DNA from: Paracoccaceae bacterium Fryx2
GTDB lineage: Bacteria > Pseudomonadota > Alphaproteobacteria > Rhodobacterales > Rhodobacteraceae
Reading direction: 5' to 3'
Assembly (NCBI GenBank): GCA_032334235.1
Contig: JAVSGI010000003.1
Coordinates: 682,001-746,000, forward strand
DNA length: 64,000 bases
The notes beneath the pieces are model-generated. The model saw nothing but the letters and a program-made list of their open reading frames with translations. It had not been told where the DNA came from and did not search any database. Shown one piece after another: positions 37,736 through 47,951 of the stretch (the first letter of the stretch is position 1; each line of letters starts with the position of its first letter). Made by a program: the position numbers and the translations under genes.

Positions 37736-38455
37736 TCAGCTTTTCGCCACGGGGATGACGCGGATCGGGCGGCCCAGCGCATCTGCGATGCGCTTTTGCA
37801 GGCCCCCCAGCGTCAGCGAGGCCATCTGGCAGCCCTTGCAGGCGCCGGTCAGATGCACCTGCACCCGGTTGCCGGAAAACTCCATCAGCTCGACATCGCC
37901 GCCATCGGCGCGGAACACGGCGCGCATCTGCTCGAGGATGCGGGTCACTTCCGCCAGTTCCTCGGCCGCCGACAGCGGCACGTCGCGCGCTACTTTCGGG
38001 TTGGAGGGGTGGGTGGGCGCAATCGGCACGAAGGACTGGCGCGGCGAGACCGTCAGCGGCACGGCGGCAATCACCGGTTCCGGCTCGCCGGTAAAGGCCG
38101 CCAGCGCCGCCCCCAGCGCGCGCCGCCCGGTTTCGGGGCTGGCCATCCGGTCGGAGGGCAGCCCGCCCAGCGCCTGCGCAATGTCGTGCCCTGTCAGGCG
38201 GCGGGCCTCGTCGACCGACTTGCCCTGCACCAGTTCGGTCAGCGCCGAGGCCACCGCAATCGCGGGGCCGCCGCCGATGCCCTGGAACCGCGCCGCCTCG
38301 ATCACCTGCGTTTCCGGGTTGACCCGCAGCATCAGCCGCAGCGCGTCGCCGCCATGCAGCGACCCGGCCTCGCCCACCGCATTGGCATCGGCCAGCGAGC
38401 CCACGTTGCGCGGGTTGAAGAAATGGTCGCGGACCTGTTCGGAATAGCCCCACAT
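37736..38455 (-). CDS. nifU: NifU-like protein lacking scaffold cysteines and the central ferredoxin domain
   Basis: A 239-aa NifU homologue. The N-terminal IscU-like domain (~1-125) aligns by eye with Azotobacter NifU (MWGYSEQVRDHFFNPRNVG; GGDALRLMLRV; FQGIGGGPAIAVASALTEL). The three cluster-building cysteines expected near positions 35, 62 and 106 are Gly35, Gly62 and Ser106 here; the adjacent Asp37 remains. The central [2Fe-2S] domain of full-length NifU is absent. The C-terminal Nfu domain (~160-239) keeps its LTGACKGCQMAS CxxC (Cys206, Cys209). So only the Nfu part should bind a cluster; the N-terminal part may serve in docking to NifS. The stop of nifU and start of nifS are 11 bp apart. 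Confidence 0.9.
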   Translation of the reverse strand: MWGYSEQVRDHFFNPRNVGSLADANAVGEAGSLHGGDALRLMLRVNPETQVIEAARFQGIGGGPAIAVASALTELVQGKSVDEARRLTGHDIAQALGGLPSDRMASPETGRRALGAALAAFTGEPEPVIAAVPLTVSPRQSFVPIAPTHPSNPKVARDVPLSAAEELAEVTRILEQMRAVFRADGGDVELMEFSGNRVQVHLTGACKGCQMASLTLGGLQKRIADALGRPIRVIPVAKS

Positions 38456-38467
38456 GCCGCCGCCCCC

Positions 38468-38788
38468 CTAGCAGAAGGATTTGCCGCAGCCGCAGCTGCT
38501 GGTGGCGTTCGGGTTTTCGAACACGAAGCCCGCACCTTCGAGGGTGGAGACGAAGTCGATGGTCGCCCCTTCCAGGTGCGCCTGGCTGTCAGGGTCGACC
38601 AGCACGGTCACGCCGGCGGTTTCGATCACCGTGTCGTCGGGGGCGCGGGTCGGCTCCAGCGCCATGCCGTATTTCAGGCCGGCACAGCCGCCGGTCTGCA
38701 CCATGACGCGCAGGCCCGCGACGGGCTGGGCGGCCCCGGCGATCGCGGTGCGGATGGCGTCCTGGGCGGCGGGGGTGATCTCGATCAT
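38468..38788 (-). CDS. iscA: A-type iron-sulfur carrier, nif-associated IscA
   Basis: A 106-aa HesB/IscA-family protein that carries Fe-S clusters to nitrogenase proteins. The three conserved cysteines are in VQTGGCAGLKYGM and the C-terminal SSCGCGKSFC. DFVSTLEGAGFVFENPNATS is typical of the family. It is the first gene after the sigma54 promoter at 38829-38846 and lies 12 bp before nifU. Because NifU's own scaffold site is missing, this protein may take over part of cluster assembly. Confidence 0.93.
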   Translation of the reverse strand: MIEITPAAQDAIRTAIAGAAQPVAGLRVMVQTGGCAGLKYGMALEPTRAPDDTVIETAGVTVLVDPDSQAHLEGATIDFVSTLEGAGFVFENPNATSSCGCGKSFC

Positions 38789-38828
38789 CGGGCTCTCCTG
38801 TCGTGGCGCAGAGGGTTCACGAGGGGAG

Positions 38829-38846
38829 AAGCAATCAGCGTGCCAA
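38829..38846 (-). promoter_or_regulatory. Sigma54 -24/-12 promoter of iscA-nifUSVW-fixABCX-rpoN
   Basis: On the minus strand TTGGCACGCTGATTGCTT matches the sigma54 consensus (TGGCAC-N5-TTGC) exactly, 41 bp before the iscA ATG. Upstream, at 38925-38934, lies TGTCGCAAAC (minus strand), a likely NifA half-site; no perfect TGT-N10-ACA is seen. The promoter sequence is nearly identical to those of nifH and nifB. Confidence 0.93.
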
Positions 38847-38939
38847 GTTGCGTTTCAGGGGGAAATCAGCGGCTTGGCGGGGTCTTGTCGGGTGTCATCC
38901 AAGGGGATTTCGCGACAATGGCGGGTTTGCGACAGAGGA

Positions 38940-39476
38940 TTACGCGGTTTCCGGGCCGAAGCAGACCGGCCATTCCGGGCAATCGTCGCAGTTGGGCGAC
39001 AGGCACATCGCAGCCCCGCTGTCAGAGCATATCTGGCGGTAGAAGAACCGCTTCCAGCGCATGTTGCGGCTGTTGGCGGCGTGAAGCTTGGGAAACTCGC
39101 GCGCGATCAGGCGGCCGAGGGCGGGCCGGTCGGGCAGGCCTAGGTCTTCCCACAGATGGCGCGGCTCCATCGCGCGGCGGGCGAGGATCTGCGCCAGCCA
39201 GAAGCTTTCCTCGGAAATCGCGCCACCGCGCCAACGGATCATCAGCGCGATGTCGGTCTGGTCCTGCGGCACGGGTGCCAGCGGCTTGTCGAGATCGGGC
39301 AGCGCCGCGCAGGGCAACCAGCGCGCACCCAGCCGCGCCAGCGCCTTCGGCTCCAGCCCCAGGAGGTCGGGCAAGGCCCCCCTGCCCCGGTCGCGTTCGG
39401 CCAATGCATGAGCGATGATCGCGGCCAGATCGGCGCGCAGTTCGTTTGCCACGGGTGCGGGCTCAGGCCGACTCAT
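38940..39476 (-). CDS. nifQ: NifQ, molybdenum-iron-sulfur donor for FeMo-cofactor
   Basis: A 178-aa protein that delivers molybdenum to NifEN/NifH during cofactor synthesis. The C-terminal cysteine motif MCLSPNCDDCPEWPVCFGPE is C-x4-C-x2-C-x5-C, the NifQ signature. FPKLHAANSRNMRWKRFFYR precedes it as in other NifQ proteins. The start ATG 39476 overlaps the end of fdxB by 14 bp. It is the last gene of the nifE transcript, 151 bp before the next promoter region. Confidence 0.92.
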   Translation of the reverse strand: MSRPEPAPVANELRADLAAIIAHALAERDRGRGALPDLLGLEPKALARLGARWLPCAALPDLDKPLAPVPQDQTDIALMIRWRGGAISEESFWLAQILARRAMEPRHLWEDLGLPDRPALGRLIAREFPKLHAANSRNMRWKRFFYRQICSDSGAAMCLSPNCDDCPEWPVCFGPETA

Positions 39477-39759
39477 GGGTCTGGCAGTCCTTCGGGCAGA
39501 CGCGGTTGCACGCCCCGCAGCCGACACAGGCGCCGGCATTGACCATCACCATGATCTTGCGCAGGATTTCCTCGTCGTCGTCATCGTCTTCCGACACGTC
39601 GACCACGTCGCCTTCCTCGGTCACGCCCTTAAGGGTCATCACCCCGCGGCCGCAGACCTTGTAGCAGCGGCCACAGCCGATGCACTTTTCGGCGTCGATG
39701 GCGCTGAGGAACAGCGGGACGTATTCGGTTCCGTCGCGGGAGAAGGCGGTCTTCGGCAT
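39463..39759 (-). CDS. fdxB: Nif-specific ferredoxin III
   Basis: A 98-aa ferredoxin with two [4Fe-4S] motifs: CIGCGRCYKVCGRGV (no Pro after the fourth Cys) and CVGCGACNRVCPKDC. Between them is an acidic insert (VSEDDDDDEEILRKI), as in FdxB of Rhodobacter and related diazotrophs. It probably passes electrons to nitrogenase or to cofactor-assembly proteins. Start 12 bp after the DUF269 gene. Confidence 0.93.
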   Translation of the reverse strand: MPKTAFSRDGTEYVPLFLSAIDAEKCIGCGRCYKVCGRGVMTLKGVTEEGDVVDVSEDDDDDEEILRKIMVMVNAGACVGCGACNRVCPKDCQTHESA

Positions 39760-39770
39760 GGCTGTCCCTT

Positions 39771-40247
39771 TCAGGCGCGGGCTGCGTCGGGGTAGGTGGC
39801 GATGGTGGCGACAGCATCGGCGGTCAGCTTGTCGCCGGCCTCGGCCAGTTTGGCCCAGGTGGGAAAGCCAAAGCGGTGGATGTCGCGCAGGTGTTTCGAC
39901 ACAACGACCAGCCGGCCTGCGATCAGCACCATGCGGCCAAAGCCTTCATGGCTGAACTTGCTCATCGGTGTGGCCATGCAGCCGGTCTGGCGTTCGATCA
40001 GCAAACCTATGGCATCATAGAACTTTTCCAGCCGCCACACCGTGTCGGGGTCGGGGTCGCCCATGATCGGCATCTCGCGCCGTTCCTCGGGCGTCAGGAT
40101 GAATTCGGCCAGCAGGTCGGCGTCGGACTTGTCTTCCCAGCTGCCATGGCCATCCTCGGCGCGCACCACGGCCACCAGTTGGCGCAGGAAGTCGCTTTCG
40201 GGCCAGTCGCCGCCGCGCGGCGTGGTCAGGGTGGTGGTATCGGTCAC
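39771..40247 (-). CDS. NifX-associated protein (DUF269 family)
   Basis: A 158-aa protein of the conserved DUF269 family found directly after nifX in diazotrophs. [39 protein letters not shown] and [20 protein letters not shown] followed by [11 protein letters not shown] are the family's pattern. Its role is thought to be accessory in FeMo-cofactor trafficking, but the biochemical function is not established. It overlaps the nifN/X stop by 4 bp. Confidence 0.92.
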   Translation of the reverse strand: MTDTTTLTTPRGGDWPESDFLRQLVAVVRAEDGHGSWEDKSDADLLAEFILTPEERREMPIMGDPDPDTVWRLEKFYDAIGLLIERQTGCMATPMSKFSHEGFGRMVLIAGRLVVVSKHLRDIHRFGFPTWAKLAEAGDKLTADAVATIATYPDAARA

Positions 40248-42082
40248 TGGCTGATCTCCTCGTCGAGAAAGCTGGGGTCGAGAAAGCTCGGGGCGGCGCT
40301 GCGGCCCATGGCCTTGCGCAGGAAGGGGGGCGGGCCGTCGCGCAGCATGTCGCGGACCTGGGTCAGGATGGCGCTGATCGGTTCGGGGTCTTTCCGCTTG
40401 ATCGGATGGACGCCCGCCCGCACCACCCGCGCCGCCGACGGCCCGCCGATGGCCAGCACGAACAAGAGTGCGCAGCCGTTTAGCGCCGCGATCTTCGGCC
40501 CGATGCGGTCGGCCTCGTCATCGTGGCGGGCGGTCTGGGCGGTCACGTCGTCGAACCCCACCGCCTCGACAAAGCGCGAGGCCGTGGCGCTGACCTCATA
40601 CACCGCAAAGCTGCGCGCCGACCCGAAATGGGCGTTCAGGTTTTCCATGTCATTGGTGGCAATGGCGATTTTCAGGGCGTGGTCGGTCATCGGGGGCTCC
40701 GGGTCAATGAGGCGCAGGCGGCGGGGGGGCATGATCGAACTCCGCATCTGGGGGGCGGCGCCGAAATCCTCGGGCCGGGGGCGGTGGGAATGGGACAGCA
40801 CGGCGTTGGCAATCTCGTAGTAGAACGCCCGCGTGCCGACATAGCCGGTGCGGCAGACATCCTGCGCGCCCAGCCGGTCGAAGGTCGGAAACCCGGCGCG
40901 GACATGGGGCAGGTGCAGGCGGGCGGCGGCCATCCGGCCATGGGCATGGGTCAGGATCAGCTGCGCATCGCCCGCCTTGGCCCCGCGTTCAAGATCGCCC
41001 AGATCGCCCAGGATCACCTCGGCCGCCGGGATCAGCGCCGCCGCCGGGTTCAGGGACGAGGTGCTGACAGCCGTCACGATTTCGGCCCCTAGCGCGGTCA
41101 AGGCGGTGCCAAGGGCGAAGGCCAGATCAGGGTCGGCCCCCAGCGCCACGCGCAAGCCGCCGATCTGGAAATGCGCATCAAGACAGGCATCGGCCAGCCG
41201 CGCCCTGTCGCGGCGGACAAGGGCGGGGGCGGGGTTGCCCGAAAGCTCCATCAGCGCCGTGACAAAGGCATCGACTGCGCGCAGGCCGGTCAGCGACGGG
41301 ATCACCCGGGCGGGCACCCCGCGCGCTTCCAACAGGGCCGCCGCCGGGCGCATCGCCTCGCCGATGGCCAGCGTCGCCACGCTTTGCGCCATGCGCGGCA
41401 GGTCGGCCAGCGGCGTGCCGCCGAGCGAGGTGCCCGACCAGTCGTCGGACAGATGGCCGTCAAGCGAGGTCGAAAGATCGGGCAGGATGATCGGGGTCAG
41501 CCCGAAGGCGCGGATCATGCCGGCGGTGGCCTCGACCTCGGCGGGGGTCAGGTGGCTGCCCGCCAGCAGGTTGACCTGGCCTGCGACGCGCGGGCCGGTG
41601 TGGGCCGGAACGGTTGCGGTGATGATCGCCTCGACTGCCCGCGCCCAGCCATCCTCCAGCCCGCCCGCGAAATCGGGGGTGGCGGCGTAAACCACCGTTG
41701 TGCCGACAAAATCGCTGCGCCGCGCCAGCATCTCGCGCAACTCGCCCGCGACATCCTCGCCCCGGGTTTCGGTCAGCGCGGTGGAGGCGATGCCGATGAA
41801 CTTCGGGTTCGACCGCTTGCGCAGGTTCTCGATCGCCTCCTCGATCTGCTCTCCGCCGCCGAGGATCGCCGAGATTTCGTTCATCGCGGTGGTTTGCAGC
41901 GGGATCGCCTCGCGGAAATGGCGCACCAGATGCACCATGGCGAAGGCGGTGCAGCCCTGCGCGCCGTGGAACAGAGGGATGGCGCCCTCGATGCCGAGAT
42001 AGGCCATCGCGGCCCCCAGTGGCGCGCTGGATTTCAGGGGGTTGGTCGACAGGGCGCGGTGCGGGTGCGTGAGGCGGGCCAT
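40244..42082 (-). CDS. nifN: NifN-NifX read as one ORF (fusion or frameshift at a C7 tract)
   Basis: A 612-aa ORF. Residues 1-~450 are NifN, the beta-like subunit of the NifEN scaffold on which FeMo-cofactor matures ([60 protein letters not shown]). Residues 465-612 are a complete NifX, a cofactor-precursor carrier, starting at [20 protein letters not shown] (codon 40690-40688) and including [14 protein letters not shown]. The join crosses seven C (minus strand, 40729-40723). With one more C, NifN would end at TGA 40706-40704; with one less, at the TGA overlapping the NifX ATG. A GGAG site 6 nt before that ATG remains, so NifX may also be made separately. Overlaps DUF269 by 4 bp. Confidence 0.9.
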   Translation of the reverse strand: MARLTHPHRALSTNPLKSSAPLGAAMAYLGIEGAIPLFHGAQGCTAFAMVHLVRHFREAIPLQTTAMNEISAILGGGEQIEEAIENLRKRSNPKFIGIASTALTETRGEDVAGELREMLARRSDFVGTTVVYAATPDFAGGLEDGWARAVEAIITATVPAHTGPRVAGQVNLLAGSHLTPAEVEATAGMIRAFGLTPIILPDLSTSLDGHLSDDWSGTSLGGTPLADLPRMAQSVATLAIGEAMRPAAALLEARGVPARVIPSLTGLRAVDAFVTALMELSGNPAPALVRRDRARLADACLDAHFQIGGLRVALGADPDLAFALGTALTALGAEIVTAVSTSSLNPAAALIPAAEVILGDLGDLERGAKAGDAQLILTHAHGRMAAARLHLPHVRAGFPTFDRLGAQDVCRTGYVGTRAFYYEIANAVLSHSHRPRPEDFGAAPQMRSSIMPPRRLRLIDPEPPMTDHALKIAIATNDMENLNAHFGSARSFAVYEVSATASRFVEAVGFDDVTAQTARHDDEADRIGPKIAALNGCALLFVLAIGGPSAARVVRAGVHPIKRKDPEPISAILTQVRDMLRDGPPPFLRKAMGRSAAPSFLDPSFLDEEISQ

Positions 42083-42083
42083 G

Positions 42084-43541
42084 TCAGCAATCCTCGAAAT
42101 CGGCGGCGGAACCGGGGACGAGCAGCAGCGGTGCGGCGGCCATCGCTGCGGCGGGCGCGTCCCAGGGTGCGGGGGCGCGCAGGTCGGCCCACATCGGGTT
42201 GTTCATCTCGCGGTCGATGGCGCGCACGAGGTTGATCATGCCCATGTAGCCGGCATAGGGTTCGTGCTTTTCCTGATTGACATCGACCCACGGCACCCGG
42301 GCCTTCAGCGCCACGAACTGGCTGCGCCCGCCCGACATCAGCACGTCGGCGCGGGCCTCGCGCAGCAGGGTATACATCTCACGCGGGGACATGTTGTCGA
42401 ACATGTGGCTGTCGTCGCCCATGATCTCGACCACGCGGCCCTTGTCCTCCTCGGTGGCCTTGCGGACCGAGGTGCCGACGACCACCATCCCCAGTTCCTG
42501 CAAGGCGGACACCACCGACCAGCTTTTGTGCCCCCCGGTATAAAGCAGCACGCGCTTGCCCGCGACCGCGGGGCGGTAAGGTTGCAGCGCGGCCCAGGTC
42601 TTCGCCTCTTCTTCCGCAATCAGCGCCTCGCAGCGGGCGGTAAGGTCGGGCGGCGCGCCGCGGTCCACCAGCATGGCGCACAGGGTGCGCAGCGCGGCCG
42701 AGGTGTCGGAAATGCCGTAGAACGATCCTTCGAAGAAGGGGATGCCGTAGCCTTCCTCCAGATGCCGGGCGAGGTTGATCAGCGCCTTGGAACAGACCAG
42801 CATCGTCACCCGCGCGCGGTGGGCCATTGCGACCTGCGCGTAGCGCGCATCGCCCGAAATCGATCCGAGGATGCGGATGCCCAGCCGGTCGAGCAGCGGT
42901 TTCACCTGCCACAACTCGCCCGACAGATTGAAATCGCCGATGATGTTGATGTCGCACAGGCCCGGCGCCTTGGGTTCCATGGTGCCGATGACATGGGCGT
43001 AAAGCGCCTCGCCCGCCAGCTTGTTGCCAAGGTTTTTCGAGCCGACATAGCCCGGCACGTCGATCGGGATCACCGGCGTGCCGAAGCGTTCGGCGGCGGC
43101 CTTGCAGACGGCGACGATGTCATCCCCGATCAGGGCCGACACGCAGGTGGCGTAAACGAACACCGCCGCCGGGTTCTGCTCGGCGATCACCTCGCGGATG
43201 GCGCGGAACAGCTTTTTCTCACCGTTGCCCATCACGATATCAAGCTCGGTCAGGTCGGTGGTGAAGCCGGTGCGGTAGATCTCGGGGCCGGAGGAGGCGG
43301 AACCGCGGTTGTCCCAGCCGTTGCCTTCGCAGGCCAGGGGCGCGTGGACCAGATGCGCCACGTCGACAATCGGTTGCAGGGCGATCTTGGCGCCGTCGAA
43401 AGCGCAGCCGCCCGCCGCAGCCCCGGGGGTCAGTTGCTTGGTGCAGCCCTTGCGGCGTGCGCTGTCGTCCTTGGCGCGGTTGGTGTCGCAGGCCGGTTCG
43501 TTCAGAACACCCGCGATCTGCGCTTTCAAAGCCTCGGCCAT
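42084..43541 (-). CDS. nifE: Nitrogenase cofactor scaffold subunit NifE
   Basis: A 485-aa NifD-like protein that forms a heterotetramer with NifN and hosts the L-cluster precursor. Cysteine-bearing RRKGCTKQLTPGAAAGGCAF, PLACEGNGWDNRGS, FVYATCVSALIGDDIVAVC and LLYTGGHKSWSVVSALQELG match NifE. Its stop is 1 bp from the nifN start (TGACATG), so translation is coupled. A strong hairpin separates it from nifK, with no own sigma54 promoter visible. Confidence 0.96.
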   Translation of the reverse strand: MAEALKAQIAGVLNEPACDTNRAKDDSARRKGCTKQLTPGAAAGGCAFDGAKIALQPIVDVAHLVHAPLACEGNGWDNRGSASSGPEIYRTGFTTDLTELDIVMGNGEKKLFRAIREVIAEQNPAAVFVYATCVSALIGDDIVAVCKAAAERFGTPVIPIDVPGYVGSKNLGNKLAGEALYAHVIGTMEPKAPGLCDINIIGDFNLSGELWQVKPLLDRLGIRILGSISGDARYAQVAMAHRARVTMLVCSKALINLARHLEEGYGIPFFEGSFYGISDTSAALRTLCAMLVDRGAPPDLTARCEALIAEEEAKTWAALQPYRPAVAGKRVLLYTGGHKSWSVVSALQELGMVVVGTSVRKATEEDKGRVVEIMGDDSHMFDNMSPREMYTLLREARADVLMSGGRSQFVALKARVPWVDVNQEKHEPYAGYMGMINLVRAIDREMNNPMWADLRAPAPWDAPAAAMAAAPLLLVPGSAADFEDC

Positions 43542-43567
43542 CGCCCGTCCCCTTTCGTCATGCGGCT

Positions 43568-43594
43568 GCGGCCCCGGCGGGATGCCGGGGCCGC
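43568..43594. terminator. Strong hairpin between nifK and nifE
   Basis: GCGGCCCCGGC (43568-43578) pairs perfectly with GCCGGGGCCGC (43584-43594) around a 5-nt loop. It starts 6 bp after the nifK stop. There is no T-run after the stem in the minus direction, so it may act as a partial terminator or as a 3' stabiliser that keeps nifHDK mRNA more abundant than nifEN mRNA. Confidence 0.6.
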
Positions 43595-43600
43595 CCGTGA

Positions 43601-45139
43601 TCAGCGGGTCAGGTCGAACGAGATGTCGCCTTCACCCGCGCCGGTGGCGGTGCTGTCCAGCTTGTCGAAGATGGTGTCGAGCAGCTTGACCAGCACGTTG
43701 ATCGCGCCCTGATAGCCCCAGGTCGGGAAACGGTGGTGGTGGTGCCGGTCGAAGATCGGGAACGACAGGCGGACCAGCGGCGTGTCGGTGTCGCGCTGCA
43801 GATACTTGCCGTAGGACGACCCGATCAGCATGTCGACTGGCTCGGTCGCCATCAGCGAGCGCATCGCCCAGAGGTCCTTGCCCGGCCAGACCTTGCAGTT
43901 GGCACCAAAGGGTGAGGAGGCGAGCAGCGCCTTCATCTTCTCTTCCCAGTCCTTGCCGCCGTTGGTGGCAAGGCAGTGGATCGGCTCGCCGCCGGTTTCC
44001 ATCACGAAGCGCGCCATCGAATAGACGAAATCGGGATCACCGAAGATCGCGTAGGTCTTGCCGTGCAGGTAGGACTGGCTGTCGGCCATCGCGTCGATCA
44101 GGCGGCCGCGTTCCAGCCGCAGGCTTTCGGGAATCTCCTTGCCGGTCAGTTCGCTGATCTTCATCAGGAACTCGTCGGTGCCCGAAACGCCCATCGGATA
44201 GTGGAAGGCCGCCGTGTCATGGCCATGTTCGGCGCAGAACGCCAGCGTCTTGCGCGAGCAGTATTCCTGCATCGAAATCGTCGCCTTGGCGTTCAGCGCG
44301 GCCTTGATCTCGTCCTGCGTGGTGCCGCCCGAATACATGCGGAACTCGCCATCCGAGGGCGTGTCGTAAACGTCAGACACATCCGACAGGATGGTGGCCT
44401 TCACATCCATCAGCGCCAGCATCCGCTTCATCTCGCGGATGTTGCCCACGGCGAAACCGTCGAAGCCCGGGATGATGTTGATGCCGTCATCGGCAACCCG
44501 CACGACATCCTTCCAGAACGGCGTCAGGATGCCCTTCTGCATGTTGTCGTATCCATCGACATGGGAGCCGACAAAGGCCGGGGTATGGGCGAAGGGCACC
44601 GGAAAGCCTTCGGGCACCGATTCCTTCTCGCGCGCCTTCAGGATGAAGGAGTTGAGGTCGTCACCGATCACTTCCGCCATGCAGGTGGTCGAAACCGCGA
44701 TCATCTTGGGGGAATAAAGCGTGTAGGTGTTGTTCAGCCCTTCGACGAGGTTGTTCAGCCCGCCGAACACCGCCGCATCCTCGGTCATCGAGGATGACAC
44801 CGCCGACGCCGGTTCCTTGAAGTGGCGGGCAAGGTGCGAGCGGTAGTAGGCCACGCAGCCCTGGCTGCCATGCACGAAGCTCATGGTCGATTCGTAGCCT
44901 GCGGCGGCGAACACCGCGCCCAGCGGCTGGCACGCCTTGGCGGGGTTGATCGTCACGCATTCGCGGGCGAGGTTCTTTTCGCGGTAGTCCCACGACTTGG
45001 TCCATTCGCCGATCTCGGCGACCTTCTCGGCCGAGTGGCCGTTCTCGTAGGTGGCGCGCTTGTTGTCGAGCATCGCCTTGTATTCGGGTTCGTTGAACAG
45101 GTCGGCGTGGTCAAGCACCTTGTCTGCCGATTGGGGCAT
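43601..45139 (-). CDS. nifK: Nitrogenase MoFe protein beta chain
   Basis: A 512-aa subunit of the MoFe protein, sharing the P-cluster with NifD. P-cluster cysteines lie in [40 protein letters not shown] and [14 protein letters not shown]. The ATG at 45139 ([20 protein letters not shown]) follows AGAAGGAATCC; the longer reading is less likely. nifD lies 99 bp upstream with no promoter between. Confidence 0.97.
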   Translation of the reverse strand: MPQSADKVLDHADLFNEPEYKAMLDNKRATYENGHSAEKVAEIGEWTKSWDYREKNLARECVTINPAKACQPLGAVFAAAGYESTMSFVHGSQGCVAYYRSHLARHFKEPASAVSSSMTEDAAVFGGLNNLVEGLNNTYTLYSPKMIAVSTTCMAEVIGDDLNSFILKAREKESVPEGFPVPFAHTPAFVGSHVDGYDNMQKGILTPFWKDVVRVADDGINIIPGFDGFAVGNIREMKRMLALMDVKATILSDVSDVYDTPSDGEFRMYSGGTTQDEIKAALNAKATISMQEYCSRKTLAFCAEHGHDTAAFHYPMGVSGTDEFLMKISELTGKEIPESLRLERGRLIDAMADSQSYLHGKTYAIFGDPDFVYSMARFVMETGGEPIHCLATNGGKDWEEKMKALLASSPFGANCKVWPGKDLWAMRSLMATEPVDMLIGSSYGKYLQRDTDTPLVRLSFPIFDRHHHHRFPTWGYQGAINVLVKLLDTIFDKLDSTATGAGEGDISFDLTR

Positions 45140-45238
45140 GGTCGGATTCCTTCTGCTGGCCGTCCGCATTCCGGGACGCGCCGCGAGGGTGGAGGGGATG
45201 GGGGCAGGCCCGGGAGCGGGGCCGCCCCCCGAAGGGGA

Positions 45239-46720
45239 TCAGGCCGATTTCTTCCACGGCGCGTCGAACAGGCCCCAGACCGGGTTGTTGATCGCAAGGT
45301 CCATGTCGCGGGCGAAGATCGCGAAACCGTCGTAGCCGTGGTAGGGGCCGGAATAATCCCAGGAGTGCATCTGGCGGAACGGGATGCCCATCTTCTGCAC
45401 CGGGTATTTTTCCTTGATGCCCGACCCGACCAGATCGGGGCGGATGGTCTCGATGAACTTTTCCAGCTCGTAGCCGGTTACGTCATCATAGATCAGCGTG
45501 CCTTCCTTGACGTATTCGCCGGTGCGCTTGTAATCGTCGCCGTGGGCGAATTCGTACCCCGTGCCGGTGATCACCATGCCGAGGTCTTCGTAGGCCGTGA
45601 TGACGTGGCGCGGGCGCAGGCCACCGACGTAGAGCATGACCGTCTTGCCTTCGAGCCGGGCCTTGTACTTGGCCTTCACGGCCTCGACCAGCGGCTGATA
45701 CTTGGCGATCACCCGTTCGGCATTGGCCTGAATGGTTTCGTCGAACTTGGCGGCAATGGCGCGGAGCGAGGCTTCGATCTGGCTGGGGCCGAAGAAGTTG
45801 TATTCCATCCAGGCGACGCCGTGCTTTTCCTCCATGTGGCGGCAGATGTAGTTCATCGACCGGTAGCAGTGGATCAGGTTCAGCCTGGCCTTGGGTGCGC
45901 GCTCGATCTCGGCAAGCGTCGCGTCGCCCGACCAGTTGCCGATCACGTTCAGACCGATTTCCTCCAGCAGGATGCGGCTCGACCAGGCGTCGCCGCCGAT
46001 GTTGTAGTCGCCGATCACGTTGACGTCGTAGGGCGTGCCCTCATAGCCCGCCCGCGCGCCTTCGCCCGCTTCCAGCACCCAGTCGCGGATCACGTCGTTG
46101 GCGATGTGGTGGCCCAGCGATTGCGACACGCCGCGGAAACCTTCGCAGCGGACCGGCACGATGGTCTTGCCATATTCCTTGTGCTTCTTGCGCGACACCG
46201 CCTCGATGTCGTCGCCGATCAGGCCGATCGGGCATTCCGACTGGATGGTGACGCCGTTCAGCAGCGGGAACAGGGTGTTCAGCTCGTCGATCGACTTTTC
46301 AAGCTTCTTGTCGCCGCCGAAGATGATGTCGTTTTCCTGGAAGTCGGTGGTGACCTGCATGGTCACGAAGCTGTCGATCCCGGTGGCGCCGGTGTAGTAG
46401 TTGCGGCGCTGGCTCCAGGAATACTGGCCGCAGCCGACCGGGCCGTGGCTGATGTGGACCATGTCCTTGATCGGGCCCCAGACCACGCCCTTCGAGCCGG
46501 CATAGGCGCAGCCGCGGATGGTCATCACGCCGGGGACCGACTTGATGTTGGATTTCACCGTGTCGCATTTCGACAGGAGTTCGGTTTCGCCCTCTTCCAC
46601 GGCTCCGGCCACGCCCAGATGGCGGGCGCGCTTCTTCGCGGTCTTGGCGGGATAGGCGGCAAGCACCTCTTCGATCATCTTGGCGTGCTCGGCGGCGGTG
46701 TCGGCAATGTCTTTGGGCAT
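45239..46720 (-). CDS. nifD: Nitrogenase MoFe protein alpha chain
   Basis: A 493-aa catalytic subunit that carries FeMo-cofactor. P-cluster ligands are Cys71 ([18 protein letters not shown]) and Cys97 ([12 protein letters not shown]), with a third in [16 protein letters not shown]. The cofactor Cys is in [13 protein letters not shown] and the cofactor His in [35 protein letters not shown] is also diagnostic. ATG 46720 follows AAGGAGCCCGTCC. It follows nifH with a 55-bp gap that contains a hairpin. Confidence 0.98.
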   Translation of the reverse strand: MPKDIADTAAEHAKMIEEVLAAYPAKTAKKRARHLGVAGAVEEGETELLSKCDTVKSNIKSVPGVMTIRGCAYAGSKGVVWGPIKDMVHISHGPVGCGQYSWSQRRNYYTGATGIDSFVTMQVTTDFQENDIIFGGDKKLEKSIDELNTLFPLLNGVTIQSECPIGLIGDDIEAVSRKKHKEYGKTIVPVRCEGFRGVSQSLGHHIANDVIRDWVLEAGEGARAGYEGTPYDVNVIGDYNIGGDAWSSRILLEEIGLNVIGNWSGDATLAEIERAPKARLNLIHCYRSMNYICRHMEEKHGVAWMEYNFFGPSQIEASLRAIAAKFDETIQANAERVIAKYQPLVEAVKAKYKARLEGKTVMLYVGGLRPRHVITAYEDLGMVITGTGYEFAHGDDYKRTGEYVKEGTLIYDDVTGYELEKFIETIRPDLVGSGIKEKYPVQKMGIPFRQMHSWDYSGPYHGYDGFAIFARDMDLAINNPVWGLFDAPWKKSA

Positions 46721-46741
46721 CGGACGGGCTCCTTGAGGGAT

Positions 46742-46769
46742 GGGGGGACCGGTGACAGGCACCGGCCCC
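46742..46769. repeat. nifH-nifD intergenic hairpin
   Basis: GGGG-A-CCGGTG pairs with CACCGG-CCCC (positions ~46744-46767) around ACAGG, with one bulged base. Such structures after nifH are known in other diazotrophs to protect the nifH transcript from decay and raise Fe-protein yield above NifDK. Here that role is inference. Confidence 0.5.
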
Positions 46770-46775
46770 GTTCGG

Positions 46776-47792
<1,017 letters not shown>

Positions 47793-47832
47793 TTAGGGGG
47801 ATGGTGCCGCAGGTGTGTCGGCTGCCGCGCGA

Positions 47833-47848
47833 TGTGGCGAACCCGACA
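47833..47848. promoter_or_regulatory. NifA upstream activator sequence for nifH
   Basis: TGTGGCGAACCCGACA is a perfect TGT-N10-ACA, the NifA binding pattern, about 80-95 bp upstream of the -24 element. Several further TGTCG/CGACA half-sites surround it (near 47763, 47816 and 47856). Confidence 0.8.
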
Positions 47849-47907
47849 ATTCCCCGACAATCGCCCCTGTCGCGCTGAAAACCTGTCGTGCCCCCGGAAA
47901 CGGCAAC

Positions 47908-47929
47908 GGCCCCCGGGGGTCCGGGGGCC
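47908..47929 (-). terminator. Terminator hairpin after the nifB-operon
   Basis: GGCCCCCGG (47908-47916), GGGT loop, CCGGGGGCC (47921-47929): a perfect 9-bp stem starting 22 bp beyond the stop of the SIR2-like gene in the minus direction and upstream of the nifH activator site, so it separates the two nif operons. No T-run is evident. Confidence 0.55.
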
Positions 47930-47951
47930 GCCGGCCGCGCGGGGCTTGCGT

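Noticed and set aside
37736-38455. nifU as a pseudogene because of missing cysteines
   Set aside because: The frame is intact, both flanking domains are conserved including the CxxC, and spacing within the operon is normal; it looks like a functional variant.
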